From: Comamonadaceae bacterium UBA4962
Lineage (GTDB): Bacteria > Pseudomonadota > Gammaproteobacteria > Burkholderiales > Burkholderiaceae_C
NCBI GenBank assembly: GCA_002397315.1
Contig: DHAE01000007.1
Coordinates: 1 to 64,000 of the forward strand
Direction of reading: 5' to 3'
DNA length: 64,000 nucleotides
In this document: positions 7,681-19,805 of the stretch, one piece after another
Position numbering within the stretch: the stretch's first letter is position 1
How the letters are laid out: each line of letters opens with the position of its first letter
Position numbers and translations under genes: made by a program
Notes under the pieces: generated by a model
The model's database searches: none
Seen by the model: the letters and a program-made list of their open reading frames with translations, nothing else
What the model was told of the DNA's origin: nothing

Positions 7681-9120
7681 ATGCGTATTTTTCCGTTCCC
7701 TTCCCTGGCCCCGACATGGGCGGCATCTCCTGCCGCCGCGGGACGTTTTCGCGCCCCCGTCCTGACCGCCGCACTGGTGGCCCTGCTGGAGGCTTCCGGG
7801 GCCCTGGCCGCGCCCGCGCCCGCGCCCGCGGAAGAACCGGCGGATGCGCCCGAGCCCCGCTTCGCCCTGCATGCCCAGACCACCTACGTCTGGCAGCGCA
7901 AGCCCGCCTTCGATGCCGCGTACACCGGCCCGAACAGCCTCGTGCCGACGCGCGAGCGCTCGTATTCCTTCACCGCCACGGCCGATCTGGCGGTGCGCCC
8001 CTGGGAGGGTGGACAACTGCACTTCAACCCGGAAGCCGCGCGGGGCGTGCCGCTGTCGCACCTGGCGGGCGCGGGCGGGCTTTCCAATGGCGAGCTGGCG
8101 CGCTCCTCAGGCGCGCAGCTCAAGGCCTACCGGGCGCGGCTCTTCTGGCTGCAGCGCTGGAACGCGGGCGGCGAGACCGAGAAGATCGACGCGGATTTCA
8201 ACGAGATGGGGGGCACGGCCACCGCGCGGCGCTGGACGCTGGTGCTGGGCAACGTCTCGCTGCTGGACTATTTCGATCCGAACCCCTATGCCAAGGATCC
8301 GCGCGAGCAGTTCTTCAACTGGTCGTACCTCGCACCCGGGCCGTGGGACTACGCCGCCGATGCGCGCGGCTACACCTGGGCCGGCATCCTCGAATACCGC
8401 ACGCCGCAGTGGGCCGTGCGCGGCGGCCGCGGGTTGCAGCCGCGCGAATCCAACGGGCCGAAGCTCGACCGCGCCTGGCGGCGGCACTACGGCGACCAGA
8501 TCGAGGCCGAATCCAACCTGCCCGTGGCGCTGCCCGCAGGCCCCTTGCGCGGGCGCGTGCTGTGGTTCCGCAACCGGGCGGTGATGGGCGCATTCGACGA
8601 TGCGGTGGCGCTGGGACAGGCGACCGGCACGGTGCCCGACGTGGGCGCGGTGCGCCGGCTGCAGACCAAGACCGGCTGGGCCGTGACCCTGGAAGCACCG
8701 CTGGGTGAAGATGCCGGCGTGTTCGTGCGCGCGGGCCGCAGCGGCGGGCGCCAGGAGACGTTCGCGTTCACCGAGATCGACCGGCAGTTCTCCATGGGCG
8801 GACAGTGGTCCGGCGCGGCATGGGGCCGGCCGGCGGACCGCATGGGGGCCGCGCTGGCGGTGAACGGGCTGTCCCCCGGCCACCGCGATTACCTGGCGGC
8901 CGGCGGGCAGGGCGCGTTCCTGGGCGATGGCGCGCTGAACTACGGCCGCGAGCGCGTGTGGGAGGTGTACTACCGCGCCGTGATGCCGCCGGTGCCGACG
9001 GCTGCGGGCCCCCTGCAGTCGGCCGTGTCGCTGGGCGCGCAGCGCATCCAGAACCCGGGCTACAACCGCGACCGGGGGCCGGTGGACATTTTCTCGGTGC
9101 GGCTGCACGCGGAGTTCTGA
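7681..9120 (+). CDS. outer-membrane carbohydrate porin (OprB-like)
   Basis: 479 residues. An N-terminal signal peptide (hydrophobic run about residues 27-41, cleavage near ALA-AP) leads into a beta-rich sequence with alternating aromatic residues and a terminal phenylalanine (RLHAEF), the hallmark of outer-membrane beta barrels. DFNEMGG, DPNPYAKDPREQFFNWS and the C-terminal YNRDRGPVDIFSVRLHAEF resemble carbohydrate-selective porins. It would carry small solutes, perhaps sugars, into the periplasm; the substrate cannot be read from sequence. The 85 bases before it hold an inverted repeat (GGCCGTGTC 7617-7625 with GACACGGCC 7641-7649), so it may be transcribed separately from the xrtH pair. Confidence 0.75.
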   Translation: MRIFPFPSLAPTWAASPAAAGRFRAPVLTAALVALLEASGALAAPAPAPAEEPADAPEPRFALHAQTTYVWQRKPAFDAAYTGPNSLVPTRERSYSFTATADLAVRPWEGGQLHFNPEAARGVPLSHLAGAGGLSNGELARSSGAQLKAYRARLFWLQRWNAGGETEKIDADFNEMGGTATARRWTLVLGNVSLLDYFDPNPYAKDPREQFFNWSYLAPGPWDYAADARGYTWAGILEYRTPQWAVRGGRGLQPRESNGPKLDRAWRRHYGDQIEAESNLPVALPAGPLRGRVLWFRNRAVMGAFDDAVALGQATGTVPDVGAVRRLQTKTGWAVTLEAPLGEDAGVFVRAGRSGGRQETFAFTEIDRQFSMGGQWSGAAWGRPADRMGAALAVNGLSPGHRDYLAAGGQGAFLGDGALNYGRERVWEVYYRAVMPPVPTAAGPLQSAVSLGAQRIQNPGYNRDRGPVDIFSVRLHAEF

Positions 9121-9134
9121 GGTCGGCCGGCACG

Positions 9135-9219
9135 ACCCTTCTGGCGTCGTTGCCGCATCTTTTCGTACTGCGTGTACTGCCTGCGATGCGACGCCTCGCC
9201 GGAACCGCTTCGCTGGGCC
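9135..9219 (+). repeat. dispersed ~85 bp intergenic repeat, copy A
   Basis: This stretch matches the reverse complement of 42004-42088 with about six differences over 84 bases. It lies between the porin stop and the 3' end of the convergent hybrid kinase, outside any supported gene. Translation in one frame gives a shared peptide, YCLRCDASPE, in both copies, but no start signal or codon-like pattern of differences argues for a gene. Confidence 0.85.
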
Positions 9220-9256
9220 GTGTCAGCCGCTCTGAGCGCACCGCAGGCCGGCAGCA

Positions 9257-12121
<2,865 letters not shown>

Positions 12122-12467
12122 GCAACGGCTCCGGTGGGGCATGGCGGGCGCACCGCGGCCGCTCCGGGGGCGGGGGCGGCGGATGGCCTGCGTGGCAGGT
12201 GCGGAACGAGGTTGCCGCGAGGTTAACGAAAACCGGTCCGAATCCTGTGGCGGGGAACGCACGGCCGAGCAGCAATTGTGAACAATTGTTGAATACCGCA
12301 ATCGATGCGGTTCATCCCATAGATTCCGCCCATCCCCAGTGCCATGTGCCCGGGCTGCCGAGGGACGGTATCCGGGCTCCCCCAACACGACGCATCGCTG
12401 CGCTCCACCGCGCGGCAGTGGCGTCGCGGCGTGGCCGGGTTCCGAACCACCATTCACAGGAGATGGC
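12122..12467. other. divergent intergenic region between hybrid kinase and IPTL-CTERM gene
   Basis: 346 bases that must hold the promoters of both flanking genes. The middle is relatively AT-rich and contains AGCAGCAATTGTGAACAATTG (starting near 12269), which includes the palindrome-like pair CAATTGT/ACAATTG, then CCGCA-ATCGA-TGCGG, a small perfect inverted repeat near 12296. These could be regulator sites. A related ACAATTGTT occurs near 17183, ahead of the OmpR-type regulator gene. No gene is supported here. Confidence 0.5.
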
Positions 12468-15400
12468 ATGCTTGTTTCTTCGCCACGACGGGCGGACGCT
12501 TCGGCGTCGCCCGGCGGTCACACGGGCGCCGCGCGCGCCGTGCGCCACGGGTTTCTCGTCGCCGCCCTGCTGGCTGCCGCGGGTGCGGCCGGCGCGCAGA
12601 CCACGGACATTCTCGTCAACCAGGATGCGGTGCCCGCATCCGCCTCGGGGCCCGCGGGCGGCACCTTCCACTACGTGGTCAAGGTGCGCCACAACACCGG
12701 CACCGCCGCCACGGGCGTGCGGCTGACCGACACGCTGCCGCTGGGTTCCGTGTTCCAGTCCGTCACCACCAGCCCGGCCGGTGCCTCCTGCCTGCCGGCC
12801 ATTGCGCCGGGCACCACCATCACGTCCGCGAACCAGGTCGTGCAGTGCGACCTGGGAACGCTGGCCGTGAACGCCACCAGGACCGTGGACTTCGCGCTGG
12901 TGCTGCCCACCGTGTCGACCAACTGGATCAACAGCGCGCGCGTGACGCGCAACGAAACCGATTCCGACCCCAGCAACGATGCGCTGGACCGCCGCATCAC
13001 CACCACCGAGGCTGCGGACCTGTCGCTCGCGGTGGCGACCGATCCGCTCGCGCCCCCCGGCAGTCCGATCGCGCCCGGCCAGCCGTACGCCTACCTCGTG
13101 GATGTGGGCAACCAGGGACCGACCGACATTCCCGCGGGCGGACGCGTGCAGGTGTCCTTCAGCGTGCCCACCGGCACCGCCGTCACCCGCGCGGGCGGCA
13201 CCAATGGCTGGAGCTGCACGCCCGCGGCATCGAACGCCTCGCCGCTGGTGTCGCCGGGCGCGCCTGCGCCGGCGACCGTGGTGACCTGCTCGCGTACCGG
13301 AGCGCTGGCCGCGGGCGCCGCGGCGCCGCAACTGCGCGTGGAGGCCGCGCCCAACGCGACGGGCTCCATCACCACCTCGTTCTCCGTGCTGGGCTACAAG
13401 GACGGCACCACCGAGATGCCCGATGGCCAGCCGTCCAACAATACCGGCACGGCCGAAGTCAACGTCGCCGGCACGGGCTCGGACGTGTCCATCGCCAAGG
13501 CGGTGAACGGCGGCACCACCTACGGCATCGGCGACCAGGTGGCCTATACCCTCACGCCGCGGCTGAACGGCGGCATGGCGCTCGACGGCGTGCCCGTGCG
13601 CGTGGTGGATACGTTGGGCGCGGGGCTGTCCTTCGTGTCCGCCACCGGCACCGGCTGGACCTGCGCCGCTGCGGGCCAGACGATCACCTGCGACCTGCCC
13701 GCCGCCACGGCCTCCAACTACACCAACCTGCCGGCGATCACCGTGCGGGCGCAGGTGCAGCAGACGGGCACGCTGGCCAACAGCGCGACGGTGGCGATGA
13801 CGGGCCGCACGGATCCGAACACCAACAACAACGCCACGCCCGACGTCTTCATCACGGGCTCGAACACGGCCGATCTGCAGATCACGAAGTCCGCGTCGAA
13901 CTACCAGAACGGTCAGGCCGTGGCCATCGCCATCGGCCAGACCTACCAGTACCGGCTGCGCGTGCGCAACCTCGGGCCGCTCGCCGTGCCCGCGACCTCG
14001 GGCGCGACGCCGCAGATCCCCTCCATGGTGGTGGCCGATTCCGTGCCCGCGGGTGTGACGCTCACGGGGCTGAACGCGGCCTCCGGCGCGGGCTGGTCCT
14101 GCAGCGCGCTGCCGCTCGTGGGCCCCGGCACCTTCACCTGCGAGCGCGTCGCGGGCCTGGCCGTGAACGCGAACGCACCGGACATCGTGGTGGACGCCGT
14201 GCGCACCACCGCCGGCTCCGCCACCAACAACGCCTGCGTGAATTTCAGCCCCGCCGCCGGCGGATCGCGCGAGGACCCGTGGCTGGGCGATTCCGCCCAC
14301 GGCATCAACTGCCAGGGCATCGGCGTGGGCGCCTCCGACCAGACGCCGGGCAGTGAAGTGTCCGCCGACGTGAGCGTGGTCAAGACCTTCGACAAGGCCT
14401 CGGTGCCGGCCGGCGACGTGCTCACCTACACCCTCGTGGTGACCAACCAGGGCCCGAACCCCGCCACCAACGTGAGCGTGCGCGATGCGCTGGGCAGCCT
14501 CATTTCGAAGACGGGCGCGCCGGGTGTCGTATCCGTGAACACCACGGCGGGCACCTGCACGCCCTCGGGAGCGACGGGCGGCACCTCGGCCACGCTGGTG
14601 TGCCAGCTCGGCACGCTCGCGAGCGGCGCGAGCGCCACGGTGACCGTGGCCGTGCGGCCCACGGTGGCCACCACGGCGCAGCGCAGCAACACCGCCACCG
14701 CGTTCTCCGCTGAGGTGGTGGACCCGGTGCTGGGCAACAACACCTCCACCGTGCAGAGCGAAGTCACGGCGCGCGTGGACCTGGTCGCCTCCAAGACCGT
14801 ATCGCCCACGCCGCGCGCCATTTCCGGCGAGCCCATCACCTACACGGTGCGCGCGAAGAACAACGGCCCCTCGTCGGCCGAGAACGTCTGGCTGAAGGAC
14901 ACGCTGCCCGCGGGCACCGTGCTGATCGGCACGCCCACGGCCACCGGCGGCGGCACCTGCGATCCCGTGGGCGAGGGCGGCACGCTCAATTGCCGCTGGG
15001 GCACCACCGGCGCGAGCATGCTGCTGGCGAACGGCGGGCAGTACGAGGTCACCTACCGCCTGCGGCCCACCGCCGCGTGGACGGCCGGCCAGACGCTGAA
15101 CAACGAGGTGGAGATCGGCACCGCGACCGACGAGCCTGACCTCTCCAACAACAAGGCCCAGGCCCAGGTCGAGCTGACGCAGCCCGAGCTGGACGTGCTG
15201 GTGTCGATGGCGCACAGCGCGGACGCGATCGCGCTCGGCGCCGAGACCACCTACACGATCACCGTGAAGAACTCGGGCCCGTCGTTCGGCACGAACGTGG
15301 TGATGACCGATACCTTCCCGGTCACGCACCCGACCAACGGCGCCACGTCGGCGACCTTCAGCTACACCGGCAACCTGACGGTGGACCAGGGCGGCACCTG

Positions 15401-16130
15401 CACCCAGCCCGCCGTGGGCGCGACCACGGGCAGCGTGGTGTGCACCTTCCCGGGCCTGGCGAAGGACCAGGTCGCCACGGTCACGTTCCGCATGAAGGCC
15501 CTCAGCCTGCCGACGGGCGCGGAATCGGGCACGGTGTTCCACAAGGCCGTGGTGTCGGTGCGCGAAACCGAGTTCCTGCGCGGCGGGCAGGACGTGGTGG
15601 TGAACAACACCACCTACGACCAGACCTCGACCAAGCGCAACGCGATCGCCACCGACCTGTCGATCACGAAGAACGGCCCGGACGGACCGCTCGCGCCCGG
15701 CGCGGACGTGGACTACGTGCTCACCGTGCGCAACCTCGGCCCGCTCACGAGCCAGGGTGCTCAGGCGATCGACGTACTGCCCGCCGGCCTTGCCTTCGTG
15801 TCGTCCACCGACTGCACGTTCGCGTCCGGCACGGTGAACTGCACGGTGGGCGAACTGGCGGCCGGCGCGAGCCGCGACTTCCGGTTCAAGGCCAAGCTCG
15901 CGTCGCCCTATGAAGGCGCGCGCCCGCTCGTGAACACCGCCACGCTGGACGCACCGGGCGACACCGACCCGGGCAACAACAGCGCGTCCAAGAGCACCAG
16001 GATCGAGTCGACGCCCAGCGAAGTGGCCCCCATCCCGACGCTGTCGCAGTGGGGCCTGATCGTGCTGTCGTGCCTGCTCGGCCTGCTGGCCCTGCGCCAG
16101 TCCACGACCGGCCGGTGGCGCGGTCGGTGA
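12468..16130 (+). CDS. secreted DUF11-repeat protein with IPTL-CTERM sorting signal
   Basis: 1220 residues. A long signal peptide (hydrophobic core about residues 28-42, cleavage near AGA-QTT) is followed by roughly eight divergent DUF11-type beta-sandwich repeats, each marked by a core such as NQGPNPATNVSVRD, NNGPSSAENVWLKDTLP or NSGPSFGTNVVMTDTFP. The end is a textbook three-part sorting tail: IPTLSQWG (residues 1189-1196), a hydrophobic helix (LIVLSCLLGLLAL) and a basic tail (RWRGR). Proteins with this tail are the predicted substrates of exosortase H, encoded 5.8 kb upstream. It is probably exposed on the cell surface or released after processing. ATG 12468 has CAGGAG five bases upstream. 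Function may be adhesion or matrix, but that is inference. Confidence 0.9.
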   Translation: MLVSSPRRADASASPGGHTGAARAVRHGFLVAALLAAAGAAGAQTTDILVNQDAVPASASGPAGGTFHYVVKVRHNTGTAATGVRLTDTLPLGSVFQSVTTSPAGASCLPAIAPGTTITSANQVVQCDLGTLAVNATRTVDFALVLPTVSTNWINSARVTRNETDSDPSNDALDRRITTTEAADLSLAVATDPLAPPGSPIAPGQPYAYLVDVGNQGPTDIPAGGRVQVSFSVPTGTAVTRAGGTNGWSCTPAASNASPLVSPGAPAPATVVTCSRTGALAAGAAAPQLRVEAAPNATGSITTSFSVLGYKDGTTEMPDGQPSNNTGTAEVNVAGTGSDVSIAKAVNGGTTYGIGDQVAYTLTPRLNGGMALDGVPVRVVDTLGAGLSFVSATGTGWTCAAAGQTITCDLPAATASNYTNLPAITVRAQVQQTGTLANSATVAMTGRTDPNTNNNATPDVFITGSNTADLQITKSASNYQNGQAVAIAIGQTYQYRLRVRNLGPLAVPATSGATPQIPSMVVADSVPAGVTLTGLNAASGAGWSCSALPLVGPGTFTCERVAGLAVNANAPDIVVDAVRTTAGSATNNACVNFSPAAGGSREDPWLGDSAHGINCQGIGVGASDQTPGSEVSADVSVVKTFDKASVPAGDVLTYTLVVTNQGPNPATNVSVRDALGSLISKTGAPGVVSVNTTAGTCTPSGATGGTSATLVCQLGTLASGASATVTVAVRPTVATTAQRSNTATAFSAEVVDPVLGNNTSTVQSEVTARVDLVASKTVSPTPRAISGEPITYTVRAKNNGPSSAENVWLKDTLPAGTVLIGTPTATGGGTCDPVGEGGTLNCRWGTTGASMLLANGGQYEVTYRLRPTAAWTAGQTLNNEVEIGTATDEPDLSNNKAQAQVELTQPELDVLVSMAHSADAIALGAETTYTITVKNSGPSFGTNVVMTDTFPVTHPTNGATSATFSYTGNLTVDQGGTCTQPAVGATTGSVVCTFPGLAKDQVATVTFRMKALSLPTGAESGTVFHKAVVSVRETEFLRGGQDVVVNNTTYDQTSTKRNAIATDLSITKNGPDGPLAPGADVDYVLTVRNLGPLTSQGAQAIDVLPAGLAFVSSTDCTFASGTVNCTVGELAAGASRDFRFKAKLASPYEGARPLVNTATLDAPGDTDPGNNSASKSTRIESTPSEVAPIPTLSQWGLIVLSCLLGLLALRQSTTGRWRGR

Positions 16131-16136
16131 TGTGAT

Positions 16137-16169
16137 CTGAACGGGGGGACACCAAAGCCCCCGGTTCAG
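16137..16169 (+). terminator. hairpin after the IPTL-CTERM gene
   Basis: CTGAAC plus a G run (16137-16148) pairs with CCCCCGGTTCAG (16158-16169), about eleven pairs with one irregularity. No T tract follows, so this may be a terminator-like or 3'-end stabilising structure rather than a standard intrinsic terminator. Confidence 0.45.
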
Positions 16170-16184
16170 ACATGGCTCAAGGCC

Positions 16185-16390
16185 TGCAATGAGGCACGGC
16201 CTTTCCCATCAGAACGCCGCGGAGCAGGCCACGCCAGCAGACGCCGCGGAACCGGCTCCGCCGGGCCGCCGGCGTCGTCCCCTCGGGGGCTGAGGGCCGC
16301 GGCTCCAGGCCTGCCTGCGCAGGCCTGGACGTGCCCGAAGAGCTGCCGCCTCTGGCGGCCGCACGGAGGCGCCGAAGGCGACTCAGGGGG
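16185..16390. repeat. GC-rich intergenic repeat-like block
   Basis: About 200 bases of extremely GC-rich, hairpin-forming sequence with no supported gene. It contains short internal inverted repeats (for example CAGGCCTGC...GCAGGCCTG near 16306-16327 and GGCGCCGAAGGCGACTC near 16370). The wording resembles intergenic blocks I recall as recurring after many genes in Acidovorax-type genomes; that recollection cannot be tested here. Its right end overlaps the stop codon of the response-regulator gene. Confidence 0.5.
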
Positions 16391-17069
16391 GGGCCGTTGG
16401 CTCCAGCCGGTATCCCACCCCATATACCGCCGTGATCACGTATCCATGGTCCGGCACCAGCGCCAGCTTGGCGCGCAGGCGCGAGACGTGCGTGTCCAGC
16501 GAGCGCGAGGGCGCGTCGTGGATGTCGCCCCACACGGCCTCGCGCAGGTGCTCGCGCGAGAGCAGCCGGCCCGCGTTCTGGAACATGAACAGCGCCAGCT
16601 CGTATTCCTTGTTCTTCAGGTCCACCGGCGATCCGTCCACCAGCAGGCTGCGCTGCTCGGGATCGAACCGGTAGCGGCCGAACACCAGCGTGCCGGCCAC
16701 CGCCTGCGGATACGCGCGGCGCAACAGGGCGCCGCAGCGCGCCATGAATTCGCCCATGCGCAGGGGCTTGGTCATGAAATCGTCGGCGCCGCAGGCCAGG
16801 GCCTCCACCAGGTCCTGCTCGGCATTGCGGCGGGTGATGAAGAGGATGGGCACGGTGTCCGAGGCCGCGCGCACGGTGCGGATCACCTCCAGCCCCTCCA
16901 TGTCCGGCAGGTGCCAGTCCACCACCAGCAGATCGTAGGTGTCCGTGCGCAATGCCTTCAGCAGTTCCTTGCCTTCCTGGTAGAGATGGCAGATATGGCC
17001 GGCCCGCGTGGCCGTGGCCTGGAGAAGGTCGAGAAGGATCGGGTCGTCGTCGAGAACTGCGATGCGCAT
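16383..17069 (-). CDS. OmpR/PhoB-family response regulator
   Basis: 228 residues. The N-terminal receiver domain has the acidic pair D8/D9, phospho-acceptor D51 in LLVVDWHLPDMEG, the switch threonine in ILFITRR and lysine in DFMTKPLRMGEF. The C-terminal winged-helix DNA-binding domain (about 125-222) contains LLSREHLREAVWGD and RSLDTHVSRLRAKL with the closing VYGVGYRLE. It acts as a phosphorylation-dependent transcription factor. No kinase is adjacent in the same direction; the nearest, at 9257-12121, lies across the IPTL-CTERM gene and ends in an Hpt domain. The last codons and stop lie in the GC-rich repeat-like block. Confidence 0.92.
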   Translation of the reverse strand: MRIAVLDDDPILLDLLQATATRAGHICHLYQEGKELLKALRTDTYDLLVVDWHLPDMEGLEVIRTVRAASDTVPILFITRRNAEQDLVEALACGADDFMTKPLRMGEFMARCGALLRRAYPQAVAGTLVFGRYRFDPEQRSLLVDGSPVDLKNKEYELALFMFQNAGRLLSREHLREAVWGDIHDAPSRSLDTHVSRLRAKLALVPDHGYVITAVYGVGYRLEPTAPP

Positions 17070-17255
17070 GGAAACTGGGAAGCGGAGCGGCGGGGCGCGC
17101 CATCGGAGGCCGCCCGCAGTACTTCACGGAAAAATACGGAGCGCCCGAAGCTAACGCCCTGCGCGCGCGGTGCGCGGAAATTGACAATTGTTTGCGTTTC
17201 CTGCTCGGCCGTGGCGTGCTGCGCACGCTACCGTGCCGCCTGTACGCTGCCGTGA

Positions 17256-18284
17256 TTACGCGGCCAGCGGTTCTTCCTGCATCGCCTCGATCTGCTCGCG
17301 CAGCATGTCCACCTGGCCGCGCCAGTAGTCGCTGCTGCCGAACCAGGGGAAGTTGATCGGGAAGATCGGGTCGCTCCAGCGACGCGCGAGCCAGGCGCTG
17401 TAGTGGATCAGGCGCAGCGTGCGCAGCGGCTCGATGAGCGCGAGTTCGCGGCGGTCGAAATCGCGAAACTGTTCGTAGCCGTCCAGCAGGGCCGAGAGCT
17501 GTTGCGTGCGCTGGCGCCGCTCGCCCGACAGCAGCATCCACAGATCCTGCACGGCCGGCCCCGTGCGCGCATCGTCCAGGTCCACGAAGTGCGGGCCGCC
17601 GTCCGGCAGGTCGGCGGGCGTCCACAGCACATTGCCCGGGTGGCAGTCGCCGTGCAGGCGCAGTACCGCATACGGCGCGGCGCCACCGGTGCCCGCCATC
17701 TTCGCTTCGATCAGCGCGATGGCCTCCGCGCAGGCCGTGGCCCAGGCCGACTGCTGGTCCAGCGGGATCGCCTCGGCCTGCAGCAGGGCTTCGCGCGGTT
17801 CGGTGGCGAAGCTGCGCGCGTCCAGTGCCGGGCGGTGCACGAACGGCCGCGCCGCGCCCACGGTGTGGATGCGCGCGAGGAAGCGGCCGATCCATTCCAG
17901 CGTCTCGAAATCCTCCAGGTCGGGCGTGCGGCCGCCGCGCCAGGGGCTCACGGAAAACGCGAAGCCCGCGTGCGTGTGCAGCGTCCGGCCTTCCACCACG
18001 AGCGGCGCGACCGCGGGCACCTCGGCGGCGGTGAGTTCGGCGGAGAAGGCGTGCTCCTCGAGGATCTGCGCCTCGCTCCAGCGGCCCGGGCGGTAGAACT
18101 TGGCGACCACGCGCGTGCCGTCTTCCAGGTGCACCTGGTAGACCCGGTTCTCGTACGAGCCCAGGGCCATGAGGCGGCCGTCGCCGTACAGGCCGATGGC
18201 CGCGAGCGCGTCCATCACCAGATCGGGCGTGAGATGGGCGTAGGGATGGAGGTCGTCGCCCTCAGGGGCTGGTGGGAAGTGCAT
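17256..18284 (-). CDS. srkA: stress response kinase SrkA (YihE/RdoA family)
   Basis: 342 residues from ATG 18284. An APH-like Ser/Thr kinase that in E. coli counters stress-induced death and is linked to the Cpx response. Visible elements: GSYENRVYQVHLEDG (nucleotide loop), VVAKFYRPGRW (catalytic lysine), LRLHGDCHPGNVLW (catalytic loop) and PHFVDLDDARTGP (metal-binding aspartate). The C-terminal FPINFPWFGSSDYW is highly characteristic of the family. The start overlaps the end of the upstream kinase-Usp gene by 23 bases, suggesting translational coupling. An alternative ATG at 18293 is less favoured, because GACAAT (a possible internal -10) covers it and ends seven bases before ATG 18284. Confidence 0.92.
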   Translation of the reverse strand: MHFPPAPEGDDLHPYAHLTPDLVMDALAAIGLYGDGRLMALGSYENRVYQVHLEDGTRVVAKFYRPGRWSEAQILEEHAFSAELTAAEVPAVAPLVVEGRTLHTHAGFAFSVSPWRGGRTPDLEDFETLEWIGRFLARIHTVGAARPFVHRPALDARSFATEPREALLQAEAIPLDQQSAWATACAEAIALIEAKMAGTGGAAPYAVLRLHGDCHPGNVLWTPADLPDGGPHFVDLDDARTGPAVQDLWMLLSGERRQRTQQLSALLDGYEQFRDFDRRELALIEPLRTLRLIHYSAWLARRWSDPIFPINFPWFGSSDYWRGQVDMLREQIEAMQEEPLAA

Positions 18285-19788
18285 GGGCGGCATTGTCGCC
18301 CGCCGGCGGCGCGGCCGTGGCCCCGGCTGCCGCGGGTCCGGGCGGGAGCGCGGATGCGGATGCGGATGCGGATGCCTGCGCTGCGGCCTGCTGCGGCTTC
18401 ACCAGGATGACCGTGCAGGGCGCGTCGCGCACCACGCGCAGCGGAATGGTGTCGATGAAGCGCTGCAGCGGCACGCCGTGCGTGGCGGCCCCGAGGATCA
18501 TCACGCCCACGCTGTTGCCGGCCGCGTAGCGCAGCAGCGCCTGGGCGACGTCGCCCGATTCGAGCACGTGGAAGCTCGCGCCGTGGCCGTCCAGATCGAG
18601 CCGCGACGCCCACTGCCGCAGCCGCACGAGGTGGCGCCGGTGCAGCGTGGTTTCGCTGCGCTCGGGATCGGTGGCGCTGCTGGCCGAGGGCGACACCACC
18701 GTCACGCAGGCGAGCCGCGCGCCCGGGCGGATGCCCAGCGAGCGCGCCGCGGCTTCGCGCAGCGCCTGCAGCGTGTCGTCGGCCGCGTCCTCGCCCGGCA
18801 GCGCCACCATGAGGATCGGCGCGGCCGCGATCAGCCGCGCCGGCAGCGGGCTCGGCTGGTAGTGCATGCCGGCCGCGCGCAGCCAGCGGCGCAGGTGGGT
18901 GCGCAGGCCGGGGCCGCGCAGCCGGTGCGCGCGTTCCGTGAGCGGCACCTGCTCCGGGTTGGCCAGATCGAACGCGAGCTGCGCGGCAGAGGGGTAGCGC
19001 TGCGCGGCCTCGGGCTCCAGGCAGCGCAGGATCACCTCCTGCAGCCACGGTGGAATGTCCGGCCGGTGCTGGCGCGGCGGGCGCGGCGTCATCCAGAGCC
19101 GCTGGCGCAGGCCGCCGCGCGTGGCCGGCGCGCCGAACGGCAGCTCGCCGGTGGCGAGTTCGTAGAGCATCACGCCGATCGCGAACACGTCGCTGCGCAG
19201 GTCGCCGCGCACGCCCACCACCTGCTCGGGCGCGATCCAGGCGGGCGAGCCGACGGCCTCCCGCATTTCTTCGGCCAGCAGGTCGGGGTAATGCGCATGG
19301 AACGAGAGGCCGAAGTCCAGCAGCACCGCGCTGCCGTCCGGCCGCAGCAGCACGTTGGCGGGCTTGAGATCGAGGTGGCAGACGTTCTGCTGGTGCAGGC
19401 TGTGCGCCGCGATGGCCATGGCCGCGCCGAGCCGCGCGATCTCGTCCGCGCCGGGGCGGTCGCCTGCGTCCAGGCGGTGCTGCAGCGTGTCGCCCTCGAC
19501 GTACTCCATGACGAGGTAGGGCAGCCGTGCCAGGTCGCCCGCGGCCACGAAGCGCGGCGCGTGCGGGCCCTGCAGCGTCGGCAGGATCTGCAGTTCCACC
19601 TCGAAGCCGACGATGTTCTCGGCGCCGTCGCCGGCCGTCATGCGCGGCACCTTCATCGCCAGCGGAAAGCCGGGATCGCGCGCCGCGTCCGTGCATGCCA
19701 CGCGGTAGATGTGCGCCATGCCGCCCGCGTGCAGGCATTCGCGGACCACGAATCCATCCACCACGGCGCCAGGGGACAGCAGCTGCAT
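18262..19788 (-). CDS. Ser/Thr protein kinase fused to a universal stress protein domain
   Basis: 508 residues. The N-terminal Hanks-type kinase domain (about 10-285) shows K46 in LAMKVPR, the catalytic loop CHLDLKPANVLL with D140, VLLDFGLSFH (DFG), and APEQ with SDVFAIGVMLYEL. The usual HRD arginine is leucine, so this is a non-RD kinase and may not need activation-loop phosphorylation. The glycine loop is degenerate (LHAGGMAHIYRV). A UspA domain follows (about 320-470) with MVALPGEDAADDTLQALREA and the ATP-binding type end GAATHGVPLQRFIDTIPLRV. An Ala-Ser/Pro tail closes the protein. It lies 17 bases after the phosphoesterase gene and overlaps srkA, so the three probably form one operon. 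Substrates are unknown. Confidence 0.9.
   Translation of the reverse strand: MQLLSPGAVVDGFVVRECLHAGGMAHIYRVACTDAARDPGFPLAMKVPRMTAGDGAENIVGFEVELQILPTLQGPHAPRFVAAGDLARLPYLVMEYVEGDTLQHRLDAGDRPGADEIARLGAAMAIAAHSLHQQNVCHLDLKPANVLLRPDGSAVLLDFGLSFHAHYPDLLAEEMREAVGSPAWIAPEQVVGVRGDLRSDVFAIGVMLYELATGELPFGAPATRGGLRQRLWMTPRPPRQHRPDIPPWLQEVILRCLEPEAAQRYPSAAQLAFDLANPEQVPLTERAHRLRGPGLRTHLRRWLRAAGMHYQPSPLPARLIAAAPILMVALPGEDAADDTLQALREAAARSLGIRPGARLACVTVVSPSASSATDPERSETTLHRRHLVRLRQWASRLDLDGHGASFHVLESGDVAQALLRYAAGNSVGVMILGAATHGVPLQRFIDTIPLRVVRDAPCTVILVKPQQAAAQASASASASALPPGPAAAGATAAPPAGDNAAHALPTSP
18351..18374. repeat. hexanucleotide tandem repeat (CGGATG)4 in the kinase-Usp gene
   Basis: Four perfect copies of CGGATG encode an alternating Ala-Ser run in the C-terminal tail of the kinase-Usp protein. 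The unit is a multiple of three, so copy-number change would alter linker length without shifting the frame. Confidence 0.85.
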
Positions 19789-19805
19789 GGGAGCGCGGAG
19801 AGGTT

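Noticed and set aside
12312..15542. 1076-codon frame antisense to the IPTL-CTERM gene
   Set aside because: His/Arg/Gly-rich shadow of a repetitive GC-rich gene; the sense strand has signal peptide, repeats and sorting tail.
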